Below are positions 1-7,579 of a stretch of DNA of 64,000 nucleotides, piece after piece (position 1 is the first letter of the stretch; each line of letters begins with the position of its first letter). Source of the DNA: Ramlibacter tataouinensis (GTDB lineage Bacteria > Pseudomonadota > Gammaproteobacteria > Burkholderiales > Burkholderiaceae_C); assembly GCF_001580455.1 (NCBI RefSeq), contig NZ_CP010951.1, forward strand, positions 186,001-250,000, in the 5' to 3' direction. Under the pieces are notes generated by a model. That model did no database searches. It was not told the origin of the DNA and worked only from the letters and a program-made list of their open reading frames with translations. Both the position numbers and the translations under genes were made by a program.

Positions 1-346
1 CACCGACCGGGTGCGCGACCATCTGGGCATCGACTACACCCGCTCCAACGTGCTGGAGCTGGAGTCCGGGCCCAATTGCGGGCAGCTCACCGGCCGCATG
101 GTGGACCAGGACTGGGGCGACATCTGCGACGGCGACGAGAAACGCAAGATGCTGCTGGAGACCTGCGCGAAGCTGGGCATCTCGCCGAAGCAGGCGATAG
201 CGGTCGGCGACGGCGCCAACGACCTGCCGATGATGGGCGAAGCGGGGCTGTCGGTGGCCTACCATGCCAAGCCCCGCGTGCGCGAACAGGCGATGGTGCA
301 GATCAACGAAGGCGGGCTGGACCGCCTGCTGGAGCTGTTCGCCTAG
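1..346 (+). CDS. serB: Phosphoserine phosphatase, C-terminal part (cut by window start)
   Basis: This is the last ~114 codons of a HAD-superfamily phosphoserine phosphatase, which hydrolyses O-phosphoserine to serine in the last step of serine biosynthesis in the cytoplasm. The visible part carries the lysine region of HAD motif III (DEKRKMLLE) and the motif IV segment GDGANDLPMM followed by GLSVAYHAKP, a typical SerB ending. The catalytic DxD nucleophile lies upstream of the window. The frame is open from base 2 and stops with TAG at 344-346. Only 6 bp separate it from the convergent histidine kinase gene. Confidence 0.93.
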   Translation, partial: TDRVRDHLGIDYTRSNVLELESGPNCGQLTGRMVDQDWGDICDGDEKRKMLLETCAKLGISPKQAIAVGDGANDLPMMGEAGLSVAYHAKPRVREQAMVQINEGGLDRLLELFA

Positions 347-352
347 GACTGC

Positions 353-3082
353 TCAGGACGGCAGGCTGACGCGGAAGGTCGTGCCCGCGCCCAGTGTGCT
401 GGCGACCTCGATGCTGCCGCCGTGCTTGTCCACCGCGTTGCGCACGATGGCCAGGCCCAGCCCCGTGCCCTGGATGGCCCCGACGTTGCTCGCGCGGTGG
501 AAGGACTCGAACAGGTGGCCGATCTCGTCGGGCGGGATGCCGATGCCCTCGTCCCGCACCTCGAACAGGGTGGATGAACCGTCCCTGCGCACGGCGAAGC
601 GAACCTGCCCGCCACCCGGCGAATACTTCAGCGCATTGGACAGCAGGTTGCCGAAGATGTGGCGCAGCAGCTTCTCGTCGTAGTCGCCCTCGCCCACTTG
701 GGCGTCCATGTCGAGCGCCACCTCCCGCCGGTCCCCCGGGTGCTGCGCATGCGCCTCGTCCACCAGTTGGCGGCACAGCGGCGCCAGCAGGATGCGGCGC
801 GGCTGGAAGTCGAGCATGCCCGCGTCCGCCTGGCCCAGCAGCAGCACGCGGTCGATCATGCGCGACATGCGCTGCACACCCGACGCGATGCTGTCCAGCA
901 CCTCGGCCCGCTCGGGCGGCGCCAGGCGCTCGCTGTAGTGCCGCAGCAGCTGTTCGGCCGTGAGGATCTGCGACAGCGGCGTGCGGAACTCGTGGCTGGT
1001 CATGGCCACGAAGCGCGTGCGCAGTTCGTTCAGCGCCTTCTGCTGCTCCAGCGCCTCCCGGGTCTCGAACTCGGACTTCTTGCGGTGGGTGATGTCCAGG
1101 AAGGTCCAGATGACGCCCGAGTCGGGGTCGTTCGGACGCACGCAGCTGCCGGCCATCTCGACCCACAACAGATCGCCGTTGCGGCGCCTGAGCTGGTGCT
1201 CGCAGACGTAGGAGCCGGTCTCGATCAGCGCCGCACGCGCCACGACGCCGAATTGCTCCCACGCCTTGACGTCGGCGTGCATGTGCACCGAGGGCTGGCC
1301 GATCAGGACCTGGCGCGGGTAGCCGAGCATCTGCGCGAACTTCTCGTTGACCCATTCGTGCCGCCGCTGCACCGACAGCACGATCCCCACCAAGGCGTTG
1401 TTGAGGATCGCTTCGCGCTCCGAGCTGGTGTTGTGCAGCTGCTCCTGCAGCCTCTTGCGCTCGGTGATGTTCATGACCACCCAGACCGTGCCCTGCGAGA
1501 GGTCGTCGAGGTTCACCGCCTTGCCCGAAATCGATATCCAGATCAGGGCGCCGTCGAAGCGGCGCATCTGCTGCTCGTCCTCGTAGACCTTGCCGCGGGC
1601 CACGGCCTGCACGACTTCGTCACCGATCGCCAGGTAGTGCTCGCGCGACAGGTAGAACGGCTCCAGCGAGTCGCCGGTCCGGACGTCGGCGCCGAGGATG
1701 TCCCGCAGGGCCTTGTTGGCCCAGCGCAGGCGCCCGGCCGGCGTGAGGAATGCGATGCCGACGATCGAGTTCTGCAGGATCACCTCGCGCTCCTCGAGCA
1801 CGCGCCGCAGCCGGGTCTGTGACTCCTCCAGCGCCTCCACCATCGCATGTTCAGCGGCGATGCGCGCCTGCGCCTGCTCCTTGAAGCGGCGCGCCACGTT
1901 GATGCGGTCGCCCAGCGCGAACGACAGCAGCACCATCTCGAGCGCCGAACCGATCAGCACCGCATTGGAGGTGATGCGGTTGGAAGGCAGGAGGCCGCTG
2001 TTGTGCAGCGCCAGCGTGAACACCCCGACGAGCAGCACCGCCCAGGCAGTGAAGAAGTAGCGCGCCCCGGCAAACTCGCGGCGGATGCTGATGACGCCGA
2101 CGATCACCATCGTCGCCACGCTCGCCACAGCCAGCCCGATCACCATGTACGACGACAGCCGGTAATTCAGGAAGACCGCGGCGATGACGGACAGGCCCCA
2201 ACCCGCCAGCAGCGCGATCAGCAAGCGATCGATGCCCGGCATGCGCTGCGGACTGGAGAGGAAACTGCGCGCGAACTGCAGGCCGAAGATCGCCGCGGTG
2301 GCCAGGCCCACCGCCGGCGACACGCTGTTCCACCATGCCCACTCGGGCCACAGGTATTGCCCGCCCAGTCCGGTGAGTGCGGCCTGCCCGATGGCCATCC
2401 ATCCCGCGAACGCCACGTAGATCAGGTAGGCGCGGTCACGCACCGAGACGAACAGCAGCAGGTTGTACAGGAGCAGCCCGATCAGCAGCCCGAAGTACAG
2501 GCTCAGCACGGCGTAGCTGGCCATGTCGTGCTCCCACAGCGCCTTGGGTTGCCAAAGCGTTGTGGGCGCGGCCACGGTGCCTTCGGACTGGATGCGCAGG
2601 TACAGCACGTTGGCCTGTCCGGGCCAGAGCCGCACCGGCAGCACATGGTTGCGGTGCGGCACCTCCTTGTGCGCGAACGGGTAGCTGTCGCCGCCCCACT
2701 GCATGCGGAATCCGGAGGCACTGTCCGGGGCATAGAGCTCGAACCGATCCAGCGGTGGGTACGCGATCTCCAGCAACCAATCGGACGGGGCCGAGGCCGG
2801 GGCATCCAGGACCACGCGCAGCCAGTAGGCAGAGCCGCTCATCCCGAAGTTGGCGCCCGGGCCGAACTGGGAGACGGGGCGGAACCGCGCCTGGGCCTGC
2901 GGCTCCACGATGTCCTCCAGCGTCAGCCGCCCCTGCGCGTCCTCCAGGACCGTGAAGGTATCGGTCAGCACATAGCGGGGTTCGTTGCCGATGGCGACCC
3001 GACCCGGAGTGCGCTGCGCGGCCCCCGCGGATGCCGCGGCCATCAGCACCAGCGTCAAGAGCAGCCAGAGGGCGCGCCTCAC
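353..3082 (-). CDS. 7TM-DISM sensor histidine kinase with two PAS domains
   Basis: This is a 909-aa membrane sensor kinase. It has a signal peptide (residues ~1-22), a periplasmic 7TMR-DISMED2-like domain (~35-175), a seven-helix 7TM-DISM region (~185-395), two PAS/PAC domains (~430-545 and ~555-670), a HisKA domain with H-box MTSHEFRTPL (His ~697) and a HATPase_c domain with N-box GNLLSNALKY, G1 DEGIGIP (~844) and G2 GTGLGL (~872). No receiver domain or adjacent response regulator is present, so its partner is unknown. It starts with GTG at 3082, overlapping the stop of the upstream phosphatase gene (GTGA), so the two are probably co-translated. DISMED2 domains are thought to bind carbohydrate-like ligands; the real ligand is not evident. 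Confidence 0.9.
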   Translation of the reverse strand: MRRALWLLLTLVLMAAASAGAAQRTPGRVAIGNEPRYVLTDTFTVLEDAQGRLTLEDIVEPQAQARFRPVSQFGPGANFGMSGSAYWLRVVLDAPASAPSDWLLEIAYPPLDRFELYAPDSASGFRMQWGGDSYPFAHKEVPHRNHVLPVRLWPGQANVLYLRIQSEGTVAAPTTLWQPKALWEHDMASYAVLSLYFGLLIGLLLYNLLLFVSVRDRAYLIYVAFAGWMAIGQAALTGLGGQYLWPEWAWWNSVSPAVGLATAAIFGLQFARSFLSSPQRMPGIDRLLIALLAGWGLSVIAAVFLNYRLSSYMVIGLAVASVATMVIVGVISIRREFAGARYFFTAWAVLLVGVFTLALHNSGLLPSNRITSNAVLIGSALEMVLLSFALGDRINVARRFKEQAQARIAAEHAMVEALEESQTRLRRVLEEREVILQNSIVGIAFLTPAGRLRWANKALRDILGADVRTGDSLEPFYLSREHYLAIGDEVVQAVARGKVYEDEQQMRRFDGALIWISISGKAVNLDDLSQGTVWVVMNITERKRLQEQLHNTSSEREAILNNALVGIVLSVQRRHEWVNEKFAQMLGYPRQVLIGQPSVHMHADVKAWEQFGVVARAALIETGSYVCEHQLRRRNGDLLWVEMAGSCVRPNDPDSGVIWTFLDITHRKKSEFETREALEQQKALNELRTRFVAMTSHEFRTPLSQILTAEQLLRHYSERLAPPERAEVLDSIASGVQRMSRMIDRVLLLGQADAGMLDFQPRRILLAPLCRQLVDEAHAQHPGDRREVALDMDAQVGEGDYDEKLLRHIFGNLLSNALKYSPGGGQVRFAVRRDGSSTLFEVRDEGIGIPPDEIGHLFESFHRASNVGAIQGTGLGLAIVRNAVDKHGGSIEVASTLGAGTTFRVSLPS

Positions 3083-4647
3083 ACCCGCTCCAGCTGGGGC
3101 CGCCCGGCCTCGGCGGTGAAGGCCGCGAGCGTCGCTATGCGGGAATCGCGCCGGGTCACGTCGTCCACCACCCGCAAGGTCGTGACCAGGCGCGAGGGCG
3201 TGAACTCCAGCACGCCGTAGCCCCTCCGGTCGGCGTCGGCGAAGACGAAATGAGGGTTCTCGGCCAGCAAGGGCACGAGCTGGTCCTTGCGGGTGGACGA
3301 GCGCGAGGTGATGCTGGTGCCGCAGAACTCCAGCCCGATGGCCGCGCTGCCAGGATCGGCGTAGTCCGCCTTGACGTGCCCGACCCAGTTCTCGTGCATG
3401 TCACCGCCGAGCATCACCGGGGTGCCCACGCGGTGACGCTGCAGCGCGTCGGTGAGGCGCCGGCGCGCCGCGCCGTAGCCGTCCCAGCCGTCGTTCCAGA
3501 ACCATGGGCCCGGCCCGGGCTTGGCGCCACGCTGGCCGAACAGGGTCTGCTGGCCGAACACCGTCCAGGTCGCCGCGCCCCGCGCGAGCGACTCCTCCAG
3601 CCATTTCTCCTGCGCGCCGCCCAGCAAGCTGCGCGCCGGGTCGTTCCACGCCGGGCATGCAGCCGGATCCACCAGGCCCGATCCGGATTTGCCGCCACTG
3701 GTGCAGGCCTGCGGGTCGCGGTACTGGCGGTCGTCCAGCAGCAGCAGGTTCGCCAGGCGGCCGAAGCGCTGCTGCGAGTAGATGCGCATCTCGGCGCCCG
3801 TACGCAGGCCGGCGAGCGCGCGCGTGAGCGCCGAGGCGCGCACCGGCATGTGCTCGTAGAACGCCTGGTAGGCGGCGGCGCGCCGGGCTGCGAAGTCCCC
3901 CGCCTGCGGGCCGCCGCTGCCGGCGGTCCCCGCCGCGTAGTCGTTTTGCACTTCATGGTCGTCCCAGGTGACCAGCCAGGGGCAAGCGGCGTGCATGGCC
4001 TGCAGCTCGGGCTCGCTGCGATACAGGGCGTAGCGCGCGCGATAGTCCGCCAGCGACAGCGCCCAGCCGCCGGTGTGCAGGCGCACGGGGCGGCTGGATG
4101 CGGGGTATTCGTAGATGTAGTCGCCGAGGAACAGCACCGCATCCAGGTTCTCGTCGGCCATGTGGCGCCAGGCGCTGAAGTAGCCGTGCTCCCAGCGCTG
4201 GCACGAAGCATAGGCCAGGCGCAGCCGGGCCACCGCGGCATCGGGCGCCGGCAGCGTGCGCGTGCGCCCGATCGCACTCACCGCATCGTCGGCGATGAAG
4301 CGGTAGAAGTACCAGCGGTCGGGCTCCAGGCCCTGCACTTCGGCGTGCACCGAGTGCGCCAGTTCCGGTGCCGCCTGCTGCGCGCCGCGCCGGACCACGC
4401 GCGCGAAGCGCTCGTCGGTGGCGACCTCCCATTGCACGGTCAGCGCGCGTGCCGGCAGGTCGCCCATGAGGCGGGTCCACAGCACCACGCCATCGGGCGT
4501 GGGGGATCCGCTCGCCACGCCCAGGCTGAACGGGTAGCGGCCAAACCGGCCCTGCGCACTGGCCACGCGGCCCAGCCAACCCGAAGCCGCCGCGGCGACG
4601 GCCAACTTCAGCAGCCCGCGCCGGTCAGTGACTTCGTGGATGAGCAT
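3079..4647 (-). CDS. PhoD-like alkaline phosphatase, Tat-exported
   Basis: This is a 522-aa member of the PhoD phosphodiesterase/phosphatase family, metal-dependent enzymes that release phosphate from phosphoesters in the periplasm. The N-terminus TDRRGLLKLAVAAAA is a twin-arginine type signal, fitting export of a folded metalloenzyme. Family motifs are visible: an N-terminal Ig-like domain beginning FSLGVASGSPTPDGVVLWTR, then FLGDYIYEY, WDDHEVQNDY and GGDMHENWVGH (metal ligands). The gene is upstream of and overlaps a membrane histidine kinase, which suggests shared expression. ATG start at 4647 lies only 9 bp from the end of the LysR gene. Phosphate-starvation control (Pho box) is not visible. 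Confidence 0.9.
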   Translation of the reverse strand: MLIHEVTDRRGLLKLAVAAAASGWLGRVASAQGRFGRYPFSLGVASGSPTPDGVVLWTRLMGDLPARALTVQWEVATDERFARVVRRGAQQAAPELAHSVHAEVQGLEPDRWYFYRFIADDAVSAIGRTRTLPAPDAAVARLRLAYASCQRWEHGYFSAWRHMADENLDAVLFLGDYIYEYPASSRPVRLHTGGWALSLADYRARYALYRSEPELQAMHAACPWLVTWDDHEVQNDYAAGTAGSGGPQAGDFAARRAAAYQAFYEHMPVRASALTRALAGLRTGAEMRIYSQQRFGRLANLLLLDDRQYRDPQACTSGGKSGSGLVDPAACPAWNDPARSLLGGAQEKWLEESLARGAATWTVFGQQTLFGQRGAKPGPGPWFWNDGWDGYGAARRRLTDALQRHRVGTPVMLGGDMHENWVGHVKADYADPGSAAIGLEFCGTSITSRSSTRKDQLVPLLAENPHFVFADADRRGYGVLEFTPSRLVTTLRVVDDVTRRDSRIATLAAFTAEAGRPQLERV

Positions 4648-4656
4648 GCCCAGCCA

Positions 4657-5607
4657 CTATACCCGGGCGGTCTCCGCCTCCACCCGCAGCCAGCGGACGA
4701 AGTCCTGCGCGTCCGGGTTGCGCGCCCCGGACCCGCTCAGCACCACGTAGTAGCCGCGCTGGGAAGCCGCACCCCCGAAGGGCGCCGCCAAGCGCTTGTC
4801 CCGCAGAATCTCCGCCAGCAGGGGCAGCCGTCCGATCACCACGCCCTGCCCGGCCACGGCGGCTGCGACCGCATCGGCGTACTGGGTGAAGCGCAGCGTG
4901 TTCTTGGGCCGCAGCTCAGCCAGCCCCATCAGGCTGAACCAGGGCTCCCAATCCACGGTGAGCGCCATGCCCTGCGGCATGTCCACGGCCAGCAGGGTGT
5001 GGTGCTGCAGGTCGGCCGGCTTCTTCAGCGGCGGCGACCGCTGCGCCAGCAGCCGGGGCGAGCACATGGGCAGCACGGTTTCCTCGAACAGGGGCGCCCC
5101 GTCGCCGTCGCGGATGGGACAGAAGCGCACCGCCAGGTCCACCTGGGCGCGCCGCAGGTCCAGCACCTCGAGCGTGGCCGAAATGCGCACGTCCACCAGC
5201 GGATGCTGCGCCGTGAAGCGGGCCAGGCGCGGGATCAGCCACAGGGATGCGAAGCCCGGCGTGCAGGTGATGGCCACCTGCCGCATGGCCGCCCTCGCGC
5301 GCACCCGGCTGGTGGCGTCGCGCAGGCGCTCCAGGCTGTCCACCACCGCGCGCTGCATGACCAGCCCGGCTTCGGTCAGCAGCAGCGCTCGGTGCCTGCG
5401 CTCGAACAGGGGTACGCCCACGCTGGCTTCCAGTTGCTGGATCTGCCGGCTCACCGCCGACTGGGTCAGGAACAGTTCCTGCCCGGCCAGCGTGAAGCTC
5501 AGGTGGCGCGCCGCTGCCTCGAAGCTGCGCAGCAGGTCCAGCGCCGGCAGGTCCGAGCGCAGCATGGGGGCCAGGGGCTCCGGGGTTTTCGCATTCCTGT
5601 TTTGCAT
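4657..5607 (-). CDS. LysR-family transcriptional regulator (GcvA-like)
   Basis: This is a 316-aa LysR regulator. The N-terminal winged helix-turn-helix spans ~residues 20-80 (LLRSFEAAARHLSFTLAGQ ... SAVSRQIQQLE ... PLFERR). The effector-binding domain follows, with GcvA-type features such as the ALTVDWEPWF segment. It diverges from the DUF2917 gene at 5692. Its start codon is only 5 bp from an inverted repeat (5612-5638) that overlaps its own ribosome-binding region and the -35 box of the divergent promoter, which is a typical arrangement for autoregulation plus control of the neighbour. Target and ligand are unknown. Confidence 0.9.
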   Translation of the reverse strand: MQNRNAKTPEPLAPMLRSDLPALDLLRSFEAAARHLSFTLAGQELFLTQSAVSRQIQQLEASVGVPLFERRHRALLLTEAGLVMQRAVVDSLERLRDATSRVRARAAMRQVAITCTPGFASLWLIPRLARFTAQHPLVDVRISATLEVLDLRRAQVDLAVRFCPIRDGDGAPLFEETVLPMCSPRLLAQRSPPLKKPADLQHHTLLAVDMPQGMALTVDWEPWFSLMGLAELRPKNTLRFTQYADAVAAAVAGQGVVIGRLPLLAEILRDKRLAAPFGGAASQRGYYVVLSGSGARNPDAQDFVRWLRVEAETARV

Positions 5608-5611
5608 GCGT

Positions 5612-5638
5612 GTGATTCCGAATGACCGTTTGAATCAC
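5612..5638. promoter_or_regulatory. Inverted repeat, candidate LysR operator
   Basis: Two perfect 7-bp arms, GTGATTC (5612-5618) and GAATCAC (5632-5638), are separated by 13 bp between the divergent LysR and DUF2917 genes. The right arm overlaps the -35 box of the DUF2917 promoter and the left arm overlaps the leader of the LysR gene. Position and symmetry suit a LysR dimer site; binding is inferred. Confidence 0.55.
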
Positions 5639-5658
5639 TGAGGACGCCTCAGTATATT
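5630..5658 (+). promoter_or_regulatory. Sigma70-type promoter of the DUF2917 gene
   Basis: A -35 box TTGAAT (5630-5635) and a -10 box TATATT (5653-5658) are separated by exactly 17 bp. They are followed by a strong ribosome-binding site AAAGGAG (5678-5684) 7 bp before the ATG at 5692. This is among the best promoter matches noticed in the window. Confidence 0.6.
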
Positions 5659-5691
5659 GAATTCCAGCAAGGAATCCAAAGGAGTCCCCTC

Positions 5692-5994
5692 ATGCACACC
5701 GACACCCTCCCCGCCCGGATCGACTTGGCCCACCGCGCGGTCGTCGCTGTCGACGATCCTTCGGAAGTGAACTTCACCTGCCGCGAAGGCACGGTGTGGC
5801 TGACGCTGGACGGCGACCCGCGCGACTTCGTGCTCGAAGCCGGCGACAGCTTCCGCACCAGCGAGCACCGCCGCGCCCTGATCTACGGGCTGTCGCCCGC
5901 GCGCCTGGACCTGGACGCGGGCGCCCGCGCACAGCCGGTTCGCAGGCCATCGCAGGGCTTCCGTCCGGTGCCGGCAATCAGCGGGGCCCACTGA
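5692..5994 (+). CDS. DUF2917 domain protein
   Basis: This is a 100-aa protein of the DUF2917 family, found mostly in Betaproteobacteria and often beside LysR regulators. The recognisable core is FTCREGTVWLTLDGDPRDFVLEAGD, a small cupin-like beta fold with the pattern of acidic turn, hydrophobic strand and EAGD. There is no signal peptide or membrane segment. It has a well-placed AAAGGAG ribosome-binding site and a near-consensus promoter overlapping a candidate LysR operator, so it is probably the regulated target of the divergent LysR gene. Biochemical function is unknown. Confidence 0.8.
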   Translation: MHTDTLPARIDLAHRAVVAVDDPSEVNFTCREGTVWLTLDGDPRDFVLEAGDSFRTSEHRRALIYGLSPARLDLDAGARAQPVRRPSQGFRPVPAISGAH

Positions 5995-6026
5995 CGCCGC
6001 ATGGCCGGCCGGCGTCGCCGGCCGCG

Positions 6027-6422
6027 CTATCCGCGCGCCTTGTCGAAGGCCTCGCGCTCGAACACGTTGTCGCGGTACAGGTCGCCGCCGAGCATCCAGG
6101 CGATGGCGCTGGCCAGCAGGTAGGCCGGGACGAACAGCGGACCCCAGCGCTCGTACTGGCGCACATGCACCTGCTCGTGGTTGCGCACGCGGTCCAGCAT
6201 CAGATGATCCAGCCCCAGCACGACGTGGCCGATGGTGATCGCGCCGAAGGGGATGCGGCTGCGGCCGATCCAGCGCCCCAGCGCGCCGCCGCCGAACTCC
6301 AGCGTGCCACGGCGCACCCGGGCGCTGCCGCCGAACGCGATGACCAGCAGCCCAAAGACAAGGCCCGCGCACGTGTACGGCGCGGGCCAGGCGTATGACA
6401 GCGTTCGCAGCAGCCGGCTCAT
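6027..6422 (-). CDS. Small membrane protein with HExxH motif (mini-gluzincin-like)
   Basis: This is a 131-aa protein. A hydrophobic segment lies at residues ~17-34, then NHEQVHVRQYERWG with an HExxH pattern (His82, Glu83, His86), a second hydrophobic stretch (~95-111), and a C-terminal FEREAFDKA that resembles the glutamate zinc-ligand region of M48-type peptidases. I chose the internal ATG at 6422 because the upstream part of this open frame is antisense to the next gene. It lies 61 bp downstream of the BKACE gene on the same strand, so it may be the last gene of that operon. The zinc-protease reading is an inference from the motif; it could also be a structural membrane protein. Confidence 0.7.
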   Translation of the reverse strand: MSRLLRTLSYAWPAPYTCAGLVFGLLVIAFGGSARVRRGTLEFGGGALGRWIGRSRIPFGAITIGHVVLGLDHLMLDRVRNHEQVHVRQYERWGPLFVPAYLLASAIAWMLGGDLYRDNVFEREAFDKARG

Positions 6423-6483
6423 GTTCCATTTGCAGCGCCGGAAGCCGGCGCCTGTGGATGGTACGCTGGCCGGCGGCCGCGCG

Positions 6484-7551
6484 TCAGGCTGCGAGGGCGT
6501 GCTGCAGGAAGCCCCGCTGCCCCGGCTTGCGGTTCGGTGCGAAGCCGTTCTTCGCCAGCGTTTCCTCGGCGCTGGAGTAGAACTCGCCGATGCGGTAGAT
6601 GCGGCGCGCTTCCTTGCCGTCTGCCACCTCGCGGCCGAACTCGCGCGAGATGCGCACGAGCTGCTCGATCTGCTTGACGGTGCCCATCTTGGCCTTGCGG
6701 TCCTGCGTCCAGATGTTGTCCTCGATGCCGCAGCGCACATGCAGGCCCATGGCGATGGCCATCATGTTCATCGGCAGCGTGTTGAGCATGGAGCTTTCCA
6801 GGGTCAGCACGGAACCGTCCGGGCAGGCACGAACGAAGTTGGACAGGTTGTAGACGTTCGGCGCCTCGAACCCGCCGCCGATCGCCACCCAGGTCAGGAT
6901 CAGGGGGACGTTGCAGGCGCCGCGGCGCATCATGCGCTCGACCGTTTCCAGCTGGGCCACAGTGGCCAGCTGGAAGTGGGTCTGGATGCCGCGGGCGCTC
7001 AGGCGCTTGATGTGCTCCTCGACCCAGGCGGGGCCGGCGGGGATGGTCATTTCGCGATAGGCGTAGTAGCCCGGCGTGCCGACCGCCAGCGAGGTGCCCG
7101 CGACGTCGGCAGCGACCATCTGCTCCACCACGTTCATCTGGTTGGAGTTGATGGCGATGGTGACCTGGTCCGGCCGGGGCTCGATCATGGAGAGTCCGTG
7201 GCGCACGTCGTCGGACAGCCACGCGGCGGTGTCGCCTTCCTTGACCGGGGCGAAGGAGATGGAGCCGCCGATCTGCAGGATCATGCCCGGGCAGGCTTCG
7301 CGGATGGCTGCCACCAGTTCATTGGTGCGCTCCAGGCTCTTGGAGCCCTTGCCGTCCTCTTCGCGGCCATGCACGTGGCAGACCGTGGCGCCGGCGTTGT
7401 AACAGTCCACGACTTTCTGGACCTGGTCCTTCAGCTTGACCGGGATGTCTTCCGGGAAGTCGGCAGGTTGCCACTCCGGCCCGAACGGGGCGCAGGTGAT
7501 GACGAGCTTCTCCATGTGCTCGGGGAAGTTGGAGCCGTCAATGAAGTTCAT
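6484..7551 (-). CDS. BKACE family protein (3-keto-5-aminohexanoate cleavage enzyme-like)
   Basis: This is a 355-aa protein of the BKACE (beta-keto acid cleavage enzyme, DUF849) family. These Zn-dependent TIM-barrel enzymes condense a beta-keto acid with acetyl-CoA and split it into acetoacetate and a CoA ester. Visible features are the family N-terminus LVITCAPFGPEW, the metal-binding CHVHGR segment, LQIGGSI, and later SSMLNTLPMNMM and GLHVRCGIEDN. It lies 28 bp downstream of a TauD-like dioxygenase, so the two probably act on one catabolic route. The substrate cannot be read from sequence; carnitine-, lysine- or aryl-keto acid-type substrates are known for the family. Confidence 0.88.
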   Translation of the reverse strand: MNFIDGSNFPEHMEKLVITCAPFGPEWQPADFPEDIPVKLKDQVQKVVDCYNAGATVCHVHGREEDGKGSKSLERTNELVAAIREACPGMILQIGGSISFAPVKEGDTAAWLSDDVRHGLSMIEPRPDQVTIAINSNQMNVVEQMVAADVAGTSLAVGTPGYYAYREMTIPAGPAWVEEHIKRLSARGIQTHFQLATVAQLETVERMMRRGACNVPLILTWVAIGGGFEAPNVYNLSNFVRACPDGSVLTLESSMLNTLPMNMMAIAMGLHVRCGIEDNIWTQDRKAKMGTVKQIEQLVRISREFGREVADGKEARRIYRIGEFYSSAEETLAKNGFAPNRKPGQRGFLQHALAA

Positions 7552-7579
7552 GTGCGTTTCCTGGTGCTGGTCTCGGGGT

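Noticed and set aside
303..1355. Long open frames overlapping the histidine kinase C-terminus in other frames
   Set aside because: They are out-of-frame readings; the kinase frame itself carries all H, N and G boxes.
5995..6026. Terminator between the convergent DUF2917 and HExxH protein genes
   Set aside because: A GGCCGGC-GTC-GCCGGCC hairpin exists, but there is no T-run on either strand, so I do not call it as a terminator.
6423..6740. A longer N-terminus for the HExxH membrane protein
   Set aside because: The extension is an antisense/out-of-frame reading of the BKACE gene, Arg/Ser-rich and without structure; the ATG at 6422 starts a normal protein.
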